From Climacteris rufus (lineage: Eukaryota > Chordata > Aves > Passeriformes > Climacteridae): 64,000 nt of DNA. Under the pieces are notes generated by a model. That model was not told the origin of the DNA, did no database searches, and worked only from the letters and a program-made list of their open reading frames with translations. The first letter of the stretch is position 1, and each line of letters begins with the position of its first letter. A program made the translations under genes and the position numbers. Location: NCBI GenBank assembly GCA_013398175.1, contig VZRZ01005362.1, positions 186,001 to 250,000 of the forward strand, in the 5' to 3' direction. This document shows positions 34,180 to 45,950 of this stretch, piece after piece.

Positions 34180-37100
34180 GACATCTACAAATCTTGAGTG
34201 CTCCCTTTTGCTTAGGAGTGGGACATGACTGTGTGGGGCTCCAATCCCTCACTCAGGACATCCTTCATTTTGGTTTCAGTTCTAGCTCCGGGGTGACTGA
34301 GCTCATAATTTGGCTCCTGACATCTGTTTTTGGTTGCACATCACAAGGTGCATGTCCAGGTTGTAAACTGGACCATCTTAGAAGCAATAGCTCAACCACA
34401 TTTCTAAGAATTTGTTCTGGAGTGCAATTAATCCTTTTGAAACCAAAAGAAGTGAACTGACTTAATGGTTTAAAAGATTTAAATATGTATTGTGACAAAA
34501 GCATAGGTTTGATTTGTCATAATTTGGTATAAATTACATTTTTTTTTTCTGGGAAGAGCTGAATCAGATCTGTGAATTGACATTGTGATATTTGGGTTTG
34601 TCAAAAATAAAGAAACCCCAATAAAAATGTAAGCAGTGAATGAAAGTTTTTATGTGAAAAAATCAATACATTGAGAATGGTTAAATTATATGAGGTCTGC
34701 TGAGAACTTTTTGCTTGATTTGTGGCAAAGGTTTCATTTGCACTTAGCATGACTTTAGATTTTATTGGTTTGGAGACATCTGAAAGAAATTTCAAATAAA
34801 TATAAAATTGAACTCTTTCATATTAGAAAAAACTTACGTGTTTGACTTTCTCGAAGAGGTGGTTGGCTTTCTCAAAGAGCATCCCTTCACCCCAAGGGAT
34901 TCAGAGAATGCCCTTCTGAACCACCCTCAGGTTCACTTAGGGTGGTGGCCAGGTTAATATTGATCCGGCTTCCCAAAGAAATTCAGATGTCTTTTGTTTC
35001 CAAAGCACTCAGTTTTATTGCTCTACAGACATCACTCTGGTGTCTTTGATCAGGCACTGAAGCAGGGGATGGGGAGCAGCCTGGAGGCTGCTGGTCTGGG
35101 AGCAGATTACACCTGTACCTGCAAGCAGGAATGAGACCTCTGACATCCAACAGGTCTTTGCTGTTCAGTGAGGGCCCATTAGTGCAATACTTCCACTCCA
35201 ATGCATTTTCCTCTTAACTGCTACTTACCCTTTATGACTATTACTTATCTTATTTATTACCTTCATCAGGCAAAAGCTAAAGGTGTCCCACAGGAAATCT
35301 TTCAGAAAGTACAATTTCTGTTATGGGAGAATTTATAGCTCAGTAACATTTTAGATGTTGTCTACTAAGAGAACCACACAGGCATCAGTTAATATATATT
35401 TTTAATGCCTTTAATGAATCTGTACAGAGCAATTACAAACAAGGGAGTTAACTTAAAACATATGGTTTACAGGCATAGTATCTTGGAATTAATAAAGCAC
35501 AAGCAGACAGGTGAAATCAATGTAAAGAAATACATGAGATGTGTCTCCTGCTGAACACCATTTCTGGCAGAAGTCTGTGTCAAAAGCACCTTATAATAAT
35601 CTTTCTGTGCTGTACTATTTCTTAGCAATTCTTTGTTCTAAAATCCTACGGAAATACTGAAAATGAGAACTCTCTGTTAACATGAAATCAATGTGTTGCT
35701 TAGTGGTTCCTATGAACATCTCCATCAGGAAGCAGTGGGCCTTCCCATAATTGTTATATGTAGGTATTTTGTACACTAAGCATTATACGGGACCCCATTA
35801 GCCTAGAAACATTCCCTGCTTCCAAAAGTGGGACTGCAGTTCCTAGATGAAAACTCTGCATAAACTCTTCCTGCTCAAATCTAGTCGAATAACAAAGATC
35901 AAAAGTTGTTTTCATTCAGACAAGCTTTGAATTGCTGCTTTACTGAGGAGGAAAGACTTGTGCAACTTTTATTTATTTCAGGCTGAGTCCTTTGATCCCA
36001 CATCTCCCTCGAATCTGCTCCAATGCCTGCTGCAATATAAAAGTTGAGAGCACTTTTTTTTCTAGAAGTGAGGTGGTTTCTGTGCCTTTTGAAGCCATCC
36101 ATCCAAGTTCTGATGTCAACACTGAATTGCAGAGAGGAGAATCATATTAGACTTTTCTTGAGGCACATAGTGAATTGACTTAAATATGAGTTATCTGTTA
36201 ATATTGTTGCTATGGCTGCCTGGCCTGATGACTGTGACTCCTATCTCCAGTGCTGACCAATATATACAATCAAAAAAGAACTATTGTCTACCCCTTTGTA
36301 CAATAAAAATTGTTGCTAATAATTTCTTTGAGTCAGTTGATTCATTTTTATTACTGTTTTTGTTTTCTTTGTGCTGATATTTCTGAGGCATTTCTTTGAC
36401 CCTCGAAAAACTATTTGAAATGAATGTATTTAATTTTTTTGTAGTGAAAATCATACTGTGACTCCAATTTCAAAATGAATTGACGAAAGTGAAGAGTGTC
36501 TCCGTTTAAGTTAGAATTGCTCTTCATGATTATTTGCAAATAGAGTAAATATATCTTAAAAATACTATAATAGAGTTAATTAATAATTTTATTTCAAAAA
36601 TCCATCATCATTGCAATACTTGCATTCTTTATTTCTTTCCTGCTGTAGAATGAGATGAAGTTTTTAATTTTATTACAGGACAGCCAGTGCTTTGGGTGTA
36701 TACAACTGTTTTTAAAAGATTGCACAATTTTCAACTGCTAGTGCTTAAAACAAGGATCAGAAAATGAAAGTGCTTCTTTAAAGGTATTTTCTTAATTTTT
36801 CCAAGCCTGACACTTACTCTGTTTTTCACTTCAGTATAGAAACCGAGTTTGTTTTCAACCAAATTTTCTATATTAGAAGTATGACTGCACCCTAAAACCA
36901 ATCTTATTTCTTCCTTCTGGTTTATTGTGATTTTTTCATACTGCTGTCAACTGAGAGCTGCCTGCTCAGACCACAACCTTACATTACTTAAAGTAAAGCA
37001 ACCATCATCCAGAAAATTTTCTAATGTAAATTATCCAGGCAAACAAAGCATGAGAAGAAATAAGTCTGATCCTTGTTTTATTGCTCAGGTACTGAGATGC

Positions 37101-38807
37101 ATTGGAGATTAGTAACAAAGTTCCTATTGGAGTGGTAGGAAGTTGAATTCTTTCCTCTCGTGGTTGCAAGACTCCCAAGGCTTGCACTGGGGGACAGAGT
37201 AGCCCTGGATAAGCAGCTATGAGTTGTGGTCCCATAGGTTCTGTGTCAAGGTGATTGGTCTGCTTGTCTCTCCTATTAAGGAAGCCTGAAACATTGCAGT
37301 GAGAAAAACCCCAGAATTCTCTGTGGTAAGTATTTGCATAATGACATGTATTATGTATTTTCCCTGCATTAGGGTATATTAAAACAGATTTACTACAACT
37401 TTCAATTATTACATTCACATGCTACAAGGTATCTATAACATATTAGGGCTGTATAATGATCTCCGAAGTTCTCAGAAAGCATCACTGTTTTTCTGTCTCT
37501 GCTCCCTAGACCCTTTGATCATTCCAAGGAGATATTCTCATAGACTGACACTTCCCTCTGTCAAAACATATTTCCAAAGGAAAGCTGGGTGATTGCTGCA
37601 AGTAACTGTACCCTAAATAGTTGCTGGGAAGTTAAGAACAAGGGTATTGTATTTCTGGAGGGGTCCTTTTCAGAATGGTTCTACCAAGTAGAACCCATTG
37701 GCATTTACATCTCTGAGATGAGGTCAGGTGCAGCTGCCAGCACTAAAACCGTATCCACTTCTTTCAGTGGGAGGAAAGAGCATGCTGGATTAGGCCAGAG
37801 AAGATGCTGAAAGAATAATGCTGCTACAACTGAGAAAGCTGTGAACCCTGTGGGAGCATGGATGGAAGGTAGCTATTGCTTTTCTTCCTGTACATGAGCT
37901 CAGGCAGCACACAGTTACTTGTGCTTGCAGTGGAGAAGCCCCTAGAACAGCTTTGTATGAACTATCTCAGGGAAGATAATTTATTCTTGCTCTCAGCAGG
38001 CTAAAATAAACCAATTCGAGCTCTGCATGGCTAAACCTTGTTTGCATTTTGAGTATGTCTAATTTATTTTGCAGCCTTTCCCGTGGACATGTGTCAAGTT
38101 CCATGATTTAATTTCCTTGTGCTATCCACCAGGCATGTGAACTCATGTGTCATTACATATGGGATAGATGGATACTTCTGCATGGAGCTTACAGCTTTGA
38201 AAGTATCTGGGTTTCCTGCTTTTTAACCCCTTTGGGTGCACACATGTGAGATTTGCTGAGCAGGAGGGAAGGGAGGTAATCCTTCACCTTGTACACATGC
38301 TGCCTTTCCCCTTGCACTGAGAACTTTGTATTACTAAGAGAAAAGGGGTGGAAGCACTGACAGATTTGCACATGAAGTGTTTTACTCCTGATCTCAATTT
38401 TAGGGATGGAACTTGCACTTCCTTGAGGCCTTAATGTTGTCAAGAAATCCTGCAAGAAAATAATAACCTATTTAATGGGGTTAGGAATTAAGTTGCAGGC
38501 CAAGCAGTTCTGCTGACTGTGTAGACAATAACTTCGGATGCACTGCTAGAGCTTTCTGGACTAAGAGCAGCTCTGTTGAAAACGGCTTTCTCAGGCACGT
38601 TCTAACAGGCACACTGGTCTGCAGGACGACTCTGACATATCCACACCTACTGAAAAGAGTGGAAGCTGGAGTGAGACTGGGTGTGGTACCTCTTTTGCTC
38701 ATTCTTGCTCTGGAAATCTGGTCCAGGCAGCGGGAGAGACATTTTTGTTGTTGTTGCATAATTGAGTGTCAACTAGAAAGTCCAGCGGAGAGACAGGAAG
38801 AGGTTCA
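34180..38807. other. Unique AT-rich non-coding stretch
   Basis: Nearly 4.6 kb with no repeat family I can name and no coding exon. A GC-richer piece at about 34985-35215 contains a reverse-complement AATAAA and might be an old LTR, but no termini or second copy were found. The sequence around 36400-36620 is very AT-rich. Confidence 0.5.
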
Positions 38808-39149
38808 GAGTGCTGGAGCAACTTTCCTGTGAGGAAAGGCTGGAGAGATGGGGATGTTCAGCCTGGAGAAGGCTTTTGAGAAGAACTTTTAGTAGACTTG
38901 CACTGAAGGAGGCTTATAAAAATAGAGGTGGAGAAGGACTATTTACAAGAGCATGGAGTGATAGGAGAAGAGAGAATGGCTTTAAACTGAGAGAAGGTAG
39001 ATTTAGGTTAGATATTAGGAAGAAATTCTTCGAGTGTTCCAGGTCAAGTTGGGGCAATCTGGTCTAGTGGGAGGTGTCCCTTCCCATGGCAGGGGTTTGG
39101 AACAAGATGATCTTTAAGGTCCCTTCCAACCCAAACCATTCTATGATTC
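38808..39149 (+). repeat. CR1 LINE, sense, with internal deletion
   Basis: Runs from TGCTGGAGCAACTTTCCTG and GGATGTTCAGCCTGGAGAAGG through GGTTAGATATTAGGAAGAAATTC to GGTCCCTTCCAACCCAAACC and ATTCTATGATTCC. Immediately after AAATTCTTC the sequence jumps to GAGTGTTCCAGGTCAAGTTGG, so the GTGAGGCACTGGAACAGG...GGATGCCC segment (about 70-80 bp) is missing. Confidence 0.95.
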
Positions 39150-40042
39150 CAAGGAAATTATGCAAATGAGTTCAATAATTGCATCTAGAAGGCAGCATAA
39201 TGTCTTACTACTGTTACTAAGTCCTACACTTCTACAATCTTATTAATTTGTTCCTCTGGATTTTAGTCTTAGGAACAGTATTCTAAGCCTTAGTAAAGCT
39301 GGTGGGCTTTTACTGTCAGATCTGAGGATACTGGCTCTCCTTTCCAGCTTGTTTTGAACCCCTGTTTCCTATACAATGCGTAAGGGGTCTGGTGCTCTAG
39401 AGGTTATTGCTCCAGGATAACTTGTTTCTGACATTTGGAATGAATTAGAAAAGCAGCTGAATCAGCTCTTAAAAGAAAGGCAGTAGTTCACTTTCATAAC
39501 AGGTGTTGCTGATCCAGGGGTATCATGGATGTATCACTGACTTCCAGGGGGGCAATGCAAAAGGTTGCTCTATAAATTAGGCATAAAAAATGCAAAGAGG
39601 ATTTTTTTTCCTGCCTAGTTCAGAGATGCAGAGCAGCTGACTGACTCCTTTCTTGTCAGCAAGCTCCTCATAGATGCTTTTATTGGCTGGGAATGTCAGT
39701 CCCGTGGAACCTTCAGCCACTCAGCCCTTGGGCAGACTGTGCAAAATTCCTTGTACTTGCCTCCAAAGTATGTGAGAAACATGAACGAGTGAGGCAATAT
39801 GTAAAGAAAGAGGCTTCCTGGAGCTTTTTTCCTGATTGACAAGTGTCATCACACACAGGCTGGATGTGTCATCTCCAGCAGTCAAATGGGAGACCCCACT
39901 GCTCTTCAGATCTGCTTTCAGCTCAGGTTCAGGAAGAGCTTCAGGTGGGTTCAAAGCCAACTTTAAAGCCATGTGACTTGCTGAGCAGACCCAGAAGCCC
40001 TCCTCATGACAGGGAAAAAAGCTGGAAAGGGAGCTGGATTTG
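39150..40042. other. Unique spacer between CR1 copies
   Basis: Nothing recognised. A minus-strand 172-codon frame (39721-40239) runs from here into the neighbouring CR1 and is chance. Confidence 0.6.
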
Positions 40043-40567
40043 TCATAGAATATCACAGAATCACAGAATCTGCTGAGCTGGAAAGGACCCATCAAGATCA
40101 TGGAGTCCAGCTCCTGGCCCTGCACAGGACACCCCAAGAGTAGCACCATGTGCCTGAGAATGTTAACCAAGCACTTGAACTCAGACATGCTTGGGGCTGT
40201 GACCCCTTCCCTGGGGAGTCTGTTCCAGTGCTCAACCACCTTCTGAGTGAAGAAACTTTTCCTGAAATCAAACCTAAATCTCCAGTGAATCAGCTCCAGC
40301 TTTTTTCTTCAAGTCCTGTCGCTGGGCACCAGAGTGAAGAGATCTACCAGCCCTCCAAGGATGTTGAAGACCTCAGTGAGGTCTCTCCTCAGTCTTCTTC
40401 AGGCTGAACAAACCAAGTATCCTCAACTGCCCCTCATACAGCTTCCTCTCCAGACCCCTCATGATCCTTGTGGCACCCTTTGGATGCTCTCTAATAGCTT
40501 TTGTGTTTTATATTGTGGTGCCCAAAACTGCACACAGGACTGGAGGTGAGGCCCCACCAGTGCAGAA
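40043..40567 (-). repeat. CR1 LINE, antisense, with octamer tail and ORF2 stub
   Basis: The plus strand opens with the complement of several CR1 3' octamers (TCATAGAATATCACAGAATC, then ACAGAATC), then CTGAGCTGGAAAGGACCC, CCTGGGGAGTCTGTTCCAG and AGTGAAGAAACTTTTCCTG. Read on the minus strand, the 5' part (about 40470-40567) translates VQFWAPQYKTQKLLESIQR, a piece of the CR1 ORF2 C terminus. It abuts a second CR1 of the same orientation at about 40568. Confidence 0.94.
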
Positions 40568-41305
40568 CATCACCATGCCAAATAAACCTCAGCACTGTGT
40601 GCCACACCTACTCGTTTCTTGAATAGTTCCAGGGATGGTGACTCCACCATCTCCATGGGCAGCCTGTTCCAAATGCTTCACCCTTTTTGTGAAGAAATTC
40701 TTCCTGATATCCAACCCGAACCTTCCCTGGTGCAGCTGGAGGCCATGTCCTCTTGTCCTGTCACTTGTTACCTGGGAAAAGAGACTGACCCCCGCTTGGC
40801 TGCACCCTCCTGTCAGGGAGTTGTAGAGAGTGATAAGACGCCCTCTGAGCCTCCTTTTCTCCAGGCTAAACAATCCCAGCTCTTTTGCCTGTTCCTCATA
40901 GGACATGTGCTTCCAGACCCTTCCCCAGCTCTGTTCCCTTCTCTGGACATGCTCCAGTCTCTCAATGTCCTTCTTGTCATGAAGGACCCAAAACTGACCT
41001 CAGGATTCGAGGTGTGCCCTCCCCAGTGCCCAGCACAGGGGACTATCACTGCCCTGGTCCTGCTGGCCACAGTATTGCTGGTACACTCAGCTGCCATCTG
41101 GATGTACCACCTGGGCACATCTGGCTCATGTTGAACTGCTGTTGACCAGCACCCCCAGGTTCTTTTCCACTTTCCATCCACTCTTCCCCCATCCTGTAGC
41201 ACTGCAGGGGGTTGTTGTGACCCAAGGGCAGGACTTGATACTTTGCCTTATTGAACCTTACATTGTTGATCTTGGCTCACCCATCCAACCTGTCCAGATC
41301 TGAAA
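40568..41305 (-). repeat. CR1 LINE, longest copy, antisense, lacking its 3' end
   Basis: Starts on the plus strand at ACCATGCCAAATAAACCTC inside the CR1 3' UTR (the terminal ~70-90 bp are missing) and continues through CCAGGGATGGTGACTCCACC, ACTTGTTACCTGGGAAAAGAG and CACCCCCAGGTTCTTTTCC to CCATCCAACCTGTCCAGATC. That makes about 740 bp including the ORF2 tail. It lies head-to-tail with the element at 40043-40567, which appears to have replaced its 3' end. Confidence 0.94.
40800..41300 (-). pseudogene. CR1 ORF2 (reverse transcriptase) C-terminal remnant, frameshifted
   Basis: On the minus strand the recognisable ORF2 tail appears in pieces: HNNPLQCYRMGEEW-like sequence near 41190-41230, then VASRTRAVIVP near 41050, then MSYEEQAKELGLFSLEKRR (ending in LYNSLTGGC) at about 40804-40906. 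The pieces are in different frames and are separated by stops and by sequence that no longer matches. This region is C-terminal to the RT catalytic core, which is missing. The plus-strand frame at 40619-41134 is an antisense shadow. Confidence 0.85.
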
Positions 41306-44039
41306 TGCATTCAGCTTAGCTGAGACCAGAGGGGGTCAGAGGGCATCCTTCAGACACTGAAATCCGGATTTTAAAATGTATTTTGGTACATTCAGATGTG
41401 AGCCGGAGGTTTTGAAAGCCTCAGAGCACATTCTTCACAAGTTTTGCAGGTGGAATTTTTTTGCATAATTATAGATTTCTTTGTCTGACTAAATGCCTGT
41501 CAATGGCAACAGGAGAGAAATTGGTGATTTAGAGAAAGTTTTGTCTGGTTGCAAAGTAGATGAGGTGAGTAACAGCTCATATGTTTCATTTGGTAGTAAT
41601 GCCCACATCTCTCTCCTGACTACGAAGAGAGCTTTCATGACTAGATGATGTTTAGAGAATTCTAATGTAGGTTTCTAAAGTTATGGTTCCCACACTAAGC
41701 AGTAAAATAACTTCAGAAATCAGGCACTTTGTGAGCTGCGTCTGTCTTTGGACTTTCTCTGAAGCAAGTGGGGAGTTAATGAGGAAGAGAATGGGCAAAT
41801 AAACCAGCCTGGATGAATTAGTAAAGAAATGTGACTACCAAAGGACAGTGTTTGCTTCCACAGTTACTGTCCATAGATGGTCTCAATAGACTTTCTGGAC
41901 TGTAGTGAGTGAATCCTGAGGAGTTCCACCTGCAGCTGGTGTTTACGAGGGCTCCTAGCTCACCTGGGGCATGGAGAGGTGCAGCAACTGCTTTTCCGTA
42001 ACATCCATCACAGGGAGTTATCCCCCAATCCTCCTAAGAGCACCCTAGGTGACTTCTGATGAGGTCACATAGAATAATATTTTAAAGATATGGTTGAACT
42101 TCAGAGAGAGGGAATTAAAATTAGAGCCCCTTAGCTCCCTCTGCCATAGTTTTCTGTATGAAAAATAGGAATATTTTCACTGTTTATAGCCTTTAACATT
42201 TTTGTGCATGCAGATCATAAATTCTTAAGAATGGGTATTATCTCTTGCTACTTGTCTATACAATAAGGGCTTAATCTCAGCAGGAGCCTGTGGGTTTTCA
42301 AGTAACTCGAATAGTGTGGAATGTGATTTACTTACTTAAAAGGAAGCAACTCATTTGATTCTGCTCTAGAATTTAAAAAGACCATGTACCCAATACTCTG
42401 ACCACCACAATAATGACCATAACAATTCCCAAACGTACTATATAAAATGGTTAGATTTATGAGAGTTTCTGGTGCTTTTTTGGACTCAGTTCCCACAAAT
42501 GTCCTGACAATAATTCAAGTCCACTCTTCCCCCACCCCTGCCAAATGTTAACAAACCACACTGTGTTGGAGCTGCAAACTATTTCTGAGATATATAGCTC
42601 TGAAATAAGTATTCCAGGCAGTATGCTTTTTATTAACTTTAAAAAACCTCTAGAGTTTCAGTACTGCTAGCTCTCAGCCAAAGAGCATGTATCTTCTAAA
42701 GTGGTAAAATATGTAATATTCATTTAAAAGACATGGGTCTCTTCATTGGGAGTTCAAGATATGCAAAAGGTTCAAAAGAAGTTTTCAAAATCAAAAAGTT
42801 AAATATAATCAATCGAAAGAGAGGCATATACAAATGCAGATAGAAAAGATTACTTTAGAGTGAATCAATAATTCCTTAAAATGGGACTAAAACTGCCTTA
42901 ATGAAGGGGTAGAAGGAGCACTTCACAAGGAGCTGATTGAGCCTCACTCCAAGAGAGGAGTGAGCAGAGGCTCAGTGTCCAGGGCAATGCTCAGTTCCCA
43001 GCAGAAGCTCACCCTGGGTGCTCCCACCATGCCAGGTTTGATCTGCAGATTGATGGTGAAACCCTGTGCCCTGGGAGATGCTTCTCATCTGCTCTGGCTG
43101 GCAAGTGATGGGGATCGGCCCTGGTCTGGCTCCAAAGCATGGCTTAAAGCCTTGCCTGGGCTGTCGGCCTGTGCGAGGCTTCGTGGGATTTACTGTCAGA
43201 GGTGTGCTTTTGGATGGATGGTGTCTGGCTTGGTGGGCACCTGGGAGACTTCACAAGCTGGGATTTACACCTCTGTGCTTGCTGGAAGGCGCAAATGGGC
43301 CATAAACTGATTGCACACGAATATTGGAAGTCTTCCCTAACCCTGACTACATGTGCTGCTCTCACTGTACTGGGAAGGAAGTACTGCAGATGTGCCTGCA
43401 GCAAGGTGAGGCACGGCTCCATCACTCAGCCAACGGGCTGTAGCAAGGGTGAGCTGCAGAACTGAAGTGAGGGGCTGGAGGCAGTTCTGGGTACAAGTTC
43501 GGTGCATGACTCTAAATGCATGCAGAAATCTCAAAGTAATTGAGTTTGGATGCAGAAAGAAAGGCAGGACTGGATGTGTTTTCCAAGGGTGAATGTTTGT
43601 GCCATTGGCACCGCTTTCAGATCCACTTCTCTTGCAGATCTGTTTTTTGATAATAACACAGCCATACATCATCTTCTTTTAGCCAGGAAGGTGCCACTGG
43701 ACTTCCTTAGCTCACAGCTTCTCAGTTGAGTCCCTGAAAAGCTAAGCTTTTTTTTTAAGGCAAAATATACCACAACTTAGCACAGCAACAACAAAGATTG
43801 GATCTTAGGGAGCTGGAAGGCACCCTTAGGAAGGAGTTGGAGTCATGAGAGGCTTGGGAGCTGAACTACATTTGCAAAATCTGTTGAGAATTGAGTGGGT
43901 CAGCTGGAGGTGTTTTGTTCTCGTGAAAGCAGCTACCACATTATCTTAACCATAAATCTTGCCCTCTCAATTTTGTAAACACACAGCATGCAGCAGGACT
44001 TGCTTAATTTTCCCATTCAATTACCTGTCTCTATTTAAT
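41306..44039. other. Unique non-coding stretch, no gene seen
   Basis: The part 42950-43500 is GC-richer and carries overlapping chance frames on both strands; otherwise AT-rich and unremarkable. Confidence 0.55.
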
Positions 44040-44360
44040 AGGAACCATGGAATTCTACAAACTAATGCAAATACATTACAAAACTAATTATCTGGAACTA
44101 CCGTGCTTGGAAAAAAATGTAGGTTGCCATATGCATATGGCATCAAATATGCACTGTGGTTTCTATTATGGTGATGGCTTTGTATTAGCAGCAGTCACAG
44201 ATTGGCAGACAAATGAGAAAGGATTGGAAATGCAGCTTTAATTGATGAAATAGTTAATCTGGAAATTAGGATTCTGTCTCTCTGCAATTGTCAGTCACAC
44301 ACGGTGACTTTCCAGCTTTAGAAGTATATTTTGCAGATTTTCTGCTGTGCATAATTTGAT
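44040..44360. other. Candidate conserved element with 18-bp perfect palindrome and octamer site
   Basis: TGCCATATGCATATGGCA at 44125-44142 is a perfect inverted repeat. Just upstream, ATGCAAAT at 44065-44072 is an exact POU octamer, followed by ACTAATTATCTGG; downstream are TTTAATTGATGAAATAG and TGCATAATTTGATG. A 64-codon frame starts at an ACCATGG context at 44047 behind a pyrimidine-rich TTTAATAG, so a small exon is an alternative, but the translation is not recognisable. I favour regulatory DNA. Confidence 0.35.
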
Positions 44361-45573
44361 GTGGTTCTCACACACCTGCCTCCCAGCCTCGTCCCCCCTA
44401 CAAGGACTGACAAATTCTGAATCAAAGCGGGAGAGGAAAAAAACCTCTGCTTCTAAAATGGGCTGAATTACCATCTGGATCAGAAAGGGTTGCTCCTTGA
44501 TTGTCTCCCAGGATACAAATGGGCTGGCTTACTCTCTGCTTATACCAGTCTTATCATGCTGGTTCAAAACACTGAAGAAACTAAAAATGGGACATATTCT
44601 CAGCTGGTGTAAGTCCATAGAATTCCAGTGACTTTAGTAAACCTATTCAGATTTACACTAATTGCCACACAAAAAAATTAAGGCCAGGAAAGTGTATTAT
44701 GTTCATCCAGCCTGACAACACAGGCCATAGACTTACACCCAGGAATTCCTGTGCTGAATTCAATAGGTTATGGATGAAATAGAGCATAGGTTTTAAGTAA
44801 AACGTGCAAGGTTGGAAGATTAACAAGAATAAGTGACTATAAATCCAAGATAAGCTGTGGTTGCTGTGAGCTGAGATTGCAGAGTTGAACCCAGTTTGAA
44901 GACTCTAACAAGGACAAAGCTCATGACATTTCCCTGTTAACCACTCCTAATTCCCCCAACTATAAAAATACACTTGTGTTTGCAGTTTGAAATTCCCTGG
45001 GGCTGAGATACATCTATTGGATTTGATTAGCCCTTCATCAGTGATATTGGAAAGCTCTCTTGTATCAGATATCTTTTCCTTGCACAGGGTATTTTAGTTC
45101 CTGAAAAAGATATTTATTCCCTTTCTTTTTCCTTTATTATTGTTCAGTGAGCTCCAGAAGTCACAGAGAACTGCTCCTGGCTTGAACCATTAAGAAGCCC
45201 AGTTCCAAGAAGATGAAGAAGAATTGTTTAGAAACTCTACTTGACTGTGGGCAGCTCCCCACTCCACAGTGCTGACACTGGTTACCCCTCTGAGGTAACA
45301 ACAGGTGGTGGAGAGGGAGATATAGAGCAGTTTCTTTTCCCTTGGGTTTCATGAAGAATTTAGCAACCCGGAAGGGTCCTGGCCTGGCTGTTGTGCATGT
45401 AGGCAGTGCGACTTACACCATAGCTCGGTGGAGACCTTGCTGCTTCAGGCTCTGGTGAGAACTTAAACTTTCCCTATGTGCTAAAATTACCACCATCAGC
45501 TCAAGAAGATAAAATCAACTGCATCATTTTGTGTTGGTGAATGCTTGGATAGATTCAAAATGCCAGGTACTCC
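44361..45573. other. Unique non-coding stretch
   Basis: Nothing recognised. Confidence 0.55.
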
Positions 45574-45950
45574 TGCAGAAGCCTAGTAGAAAAGGGGGAT
45601 AATGTGTCTGTCTCAAACACGGATAGACATGGAGCCAGCCAAGGATTCTTGGTAATAACACTCTGTGAGAAAGAACAGAATATGGAATATTCAGGGATAG
45701 GGCAGCATTTCTTTCTGGGACAAATATTCTTGTTCTGGCTCCTGAAGGTAAGAACAGCACAGCACAGGGCAAGAGCAGGAATGAGGCTGAGAAGTGTGCA
45801 TGGTCTGTAGGGGGATCAAGACCACGAAAGACCCCCAAAGCCCTCTGGCCCATTTCCAGAAAGGTCTAGAAGAATGGACGGCATGTGATAAATCATTTGC
45901 ACAGAAAGCTGCCAGCAGACCCTCATCTTACAGATGCTGTCACTGACTCT
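45574..45950 (+). mobile_element. ERV LTR fragment, family A copy 2
   Basis: Begins TGCAGAAGCCT, the equivalent of the 33568 terminus. It matches the other copy in blocks: GGGCAGCATTTCTTTC versus AAGGCAGCACTTCTCTT, CAAGAGCAGGAATGAGGCTG versus CAAGTGCAGGAATGGGGCTA, AAAGACCCCCAAAG versus AAGACCCTCAAAG, and AATCATTTGCACAGAA versus CTCATTTGCATGAGAA. Similarity fades near 45930-45960, so the TATA box, pyrimidine tract and poly(A) signal are lost. The two copies are strongly diverged. Confidence 0.6.

Noticed and set aside
34985..35215. Possible LTR in reverse orientation
   Set aside because: A lone reverse AATAAA and GC-richer sequence are not enough; no termini, TATA box or second copy.
39721..40239. 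172-codon minus-strand frame
   Set aside because: Runs from unique sequence into a CR1 3' UTR; no homology apart from CR1.
40619..41134. 171-codon plus-strand frame
   Set aside because: Antisense shadow of a CR1 element whose ORF2 remnant is on the minus strand.
33568..45950. The two family A LTRs as the ends of one provirus
   Set aside because: They are far too diverged to be paired LTRs of one integration, the second is truncated, and no gag, pol or env sequence lies between them.
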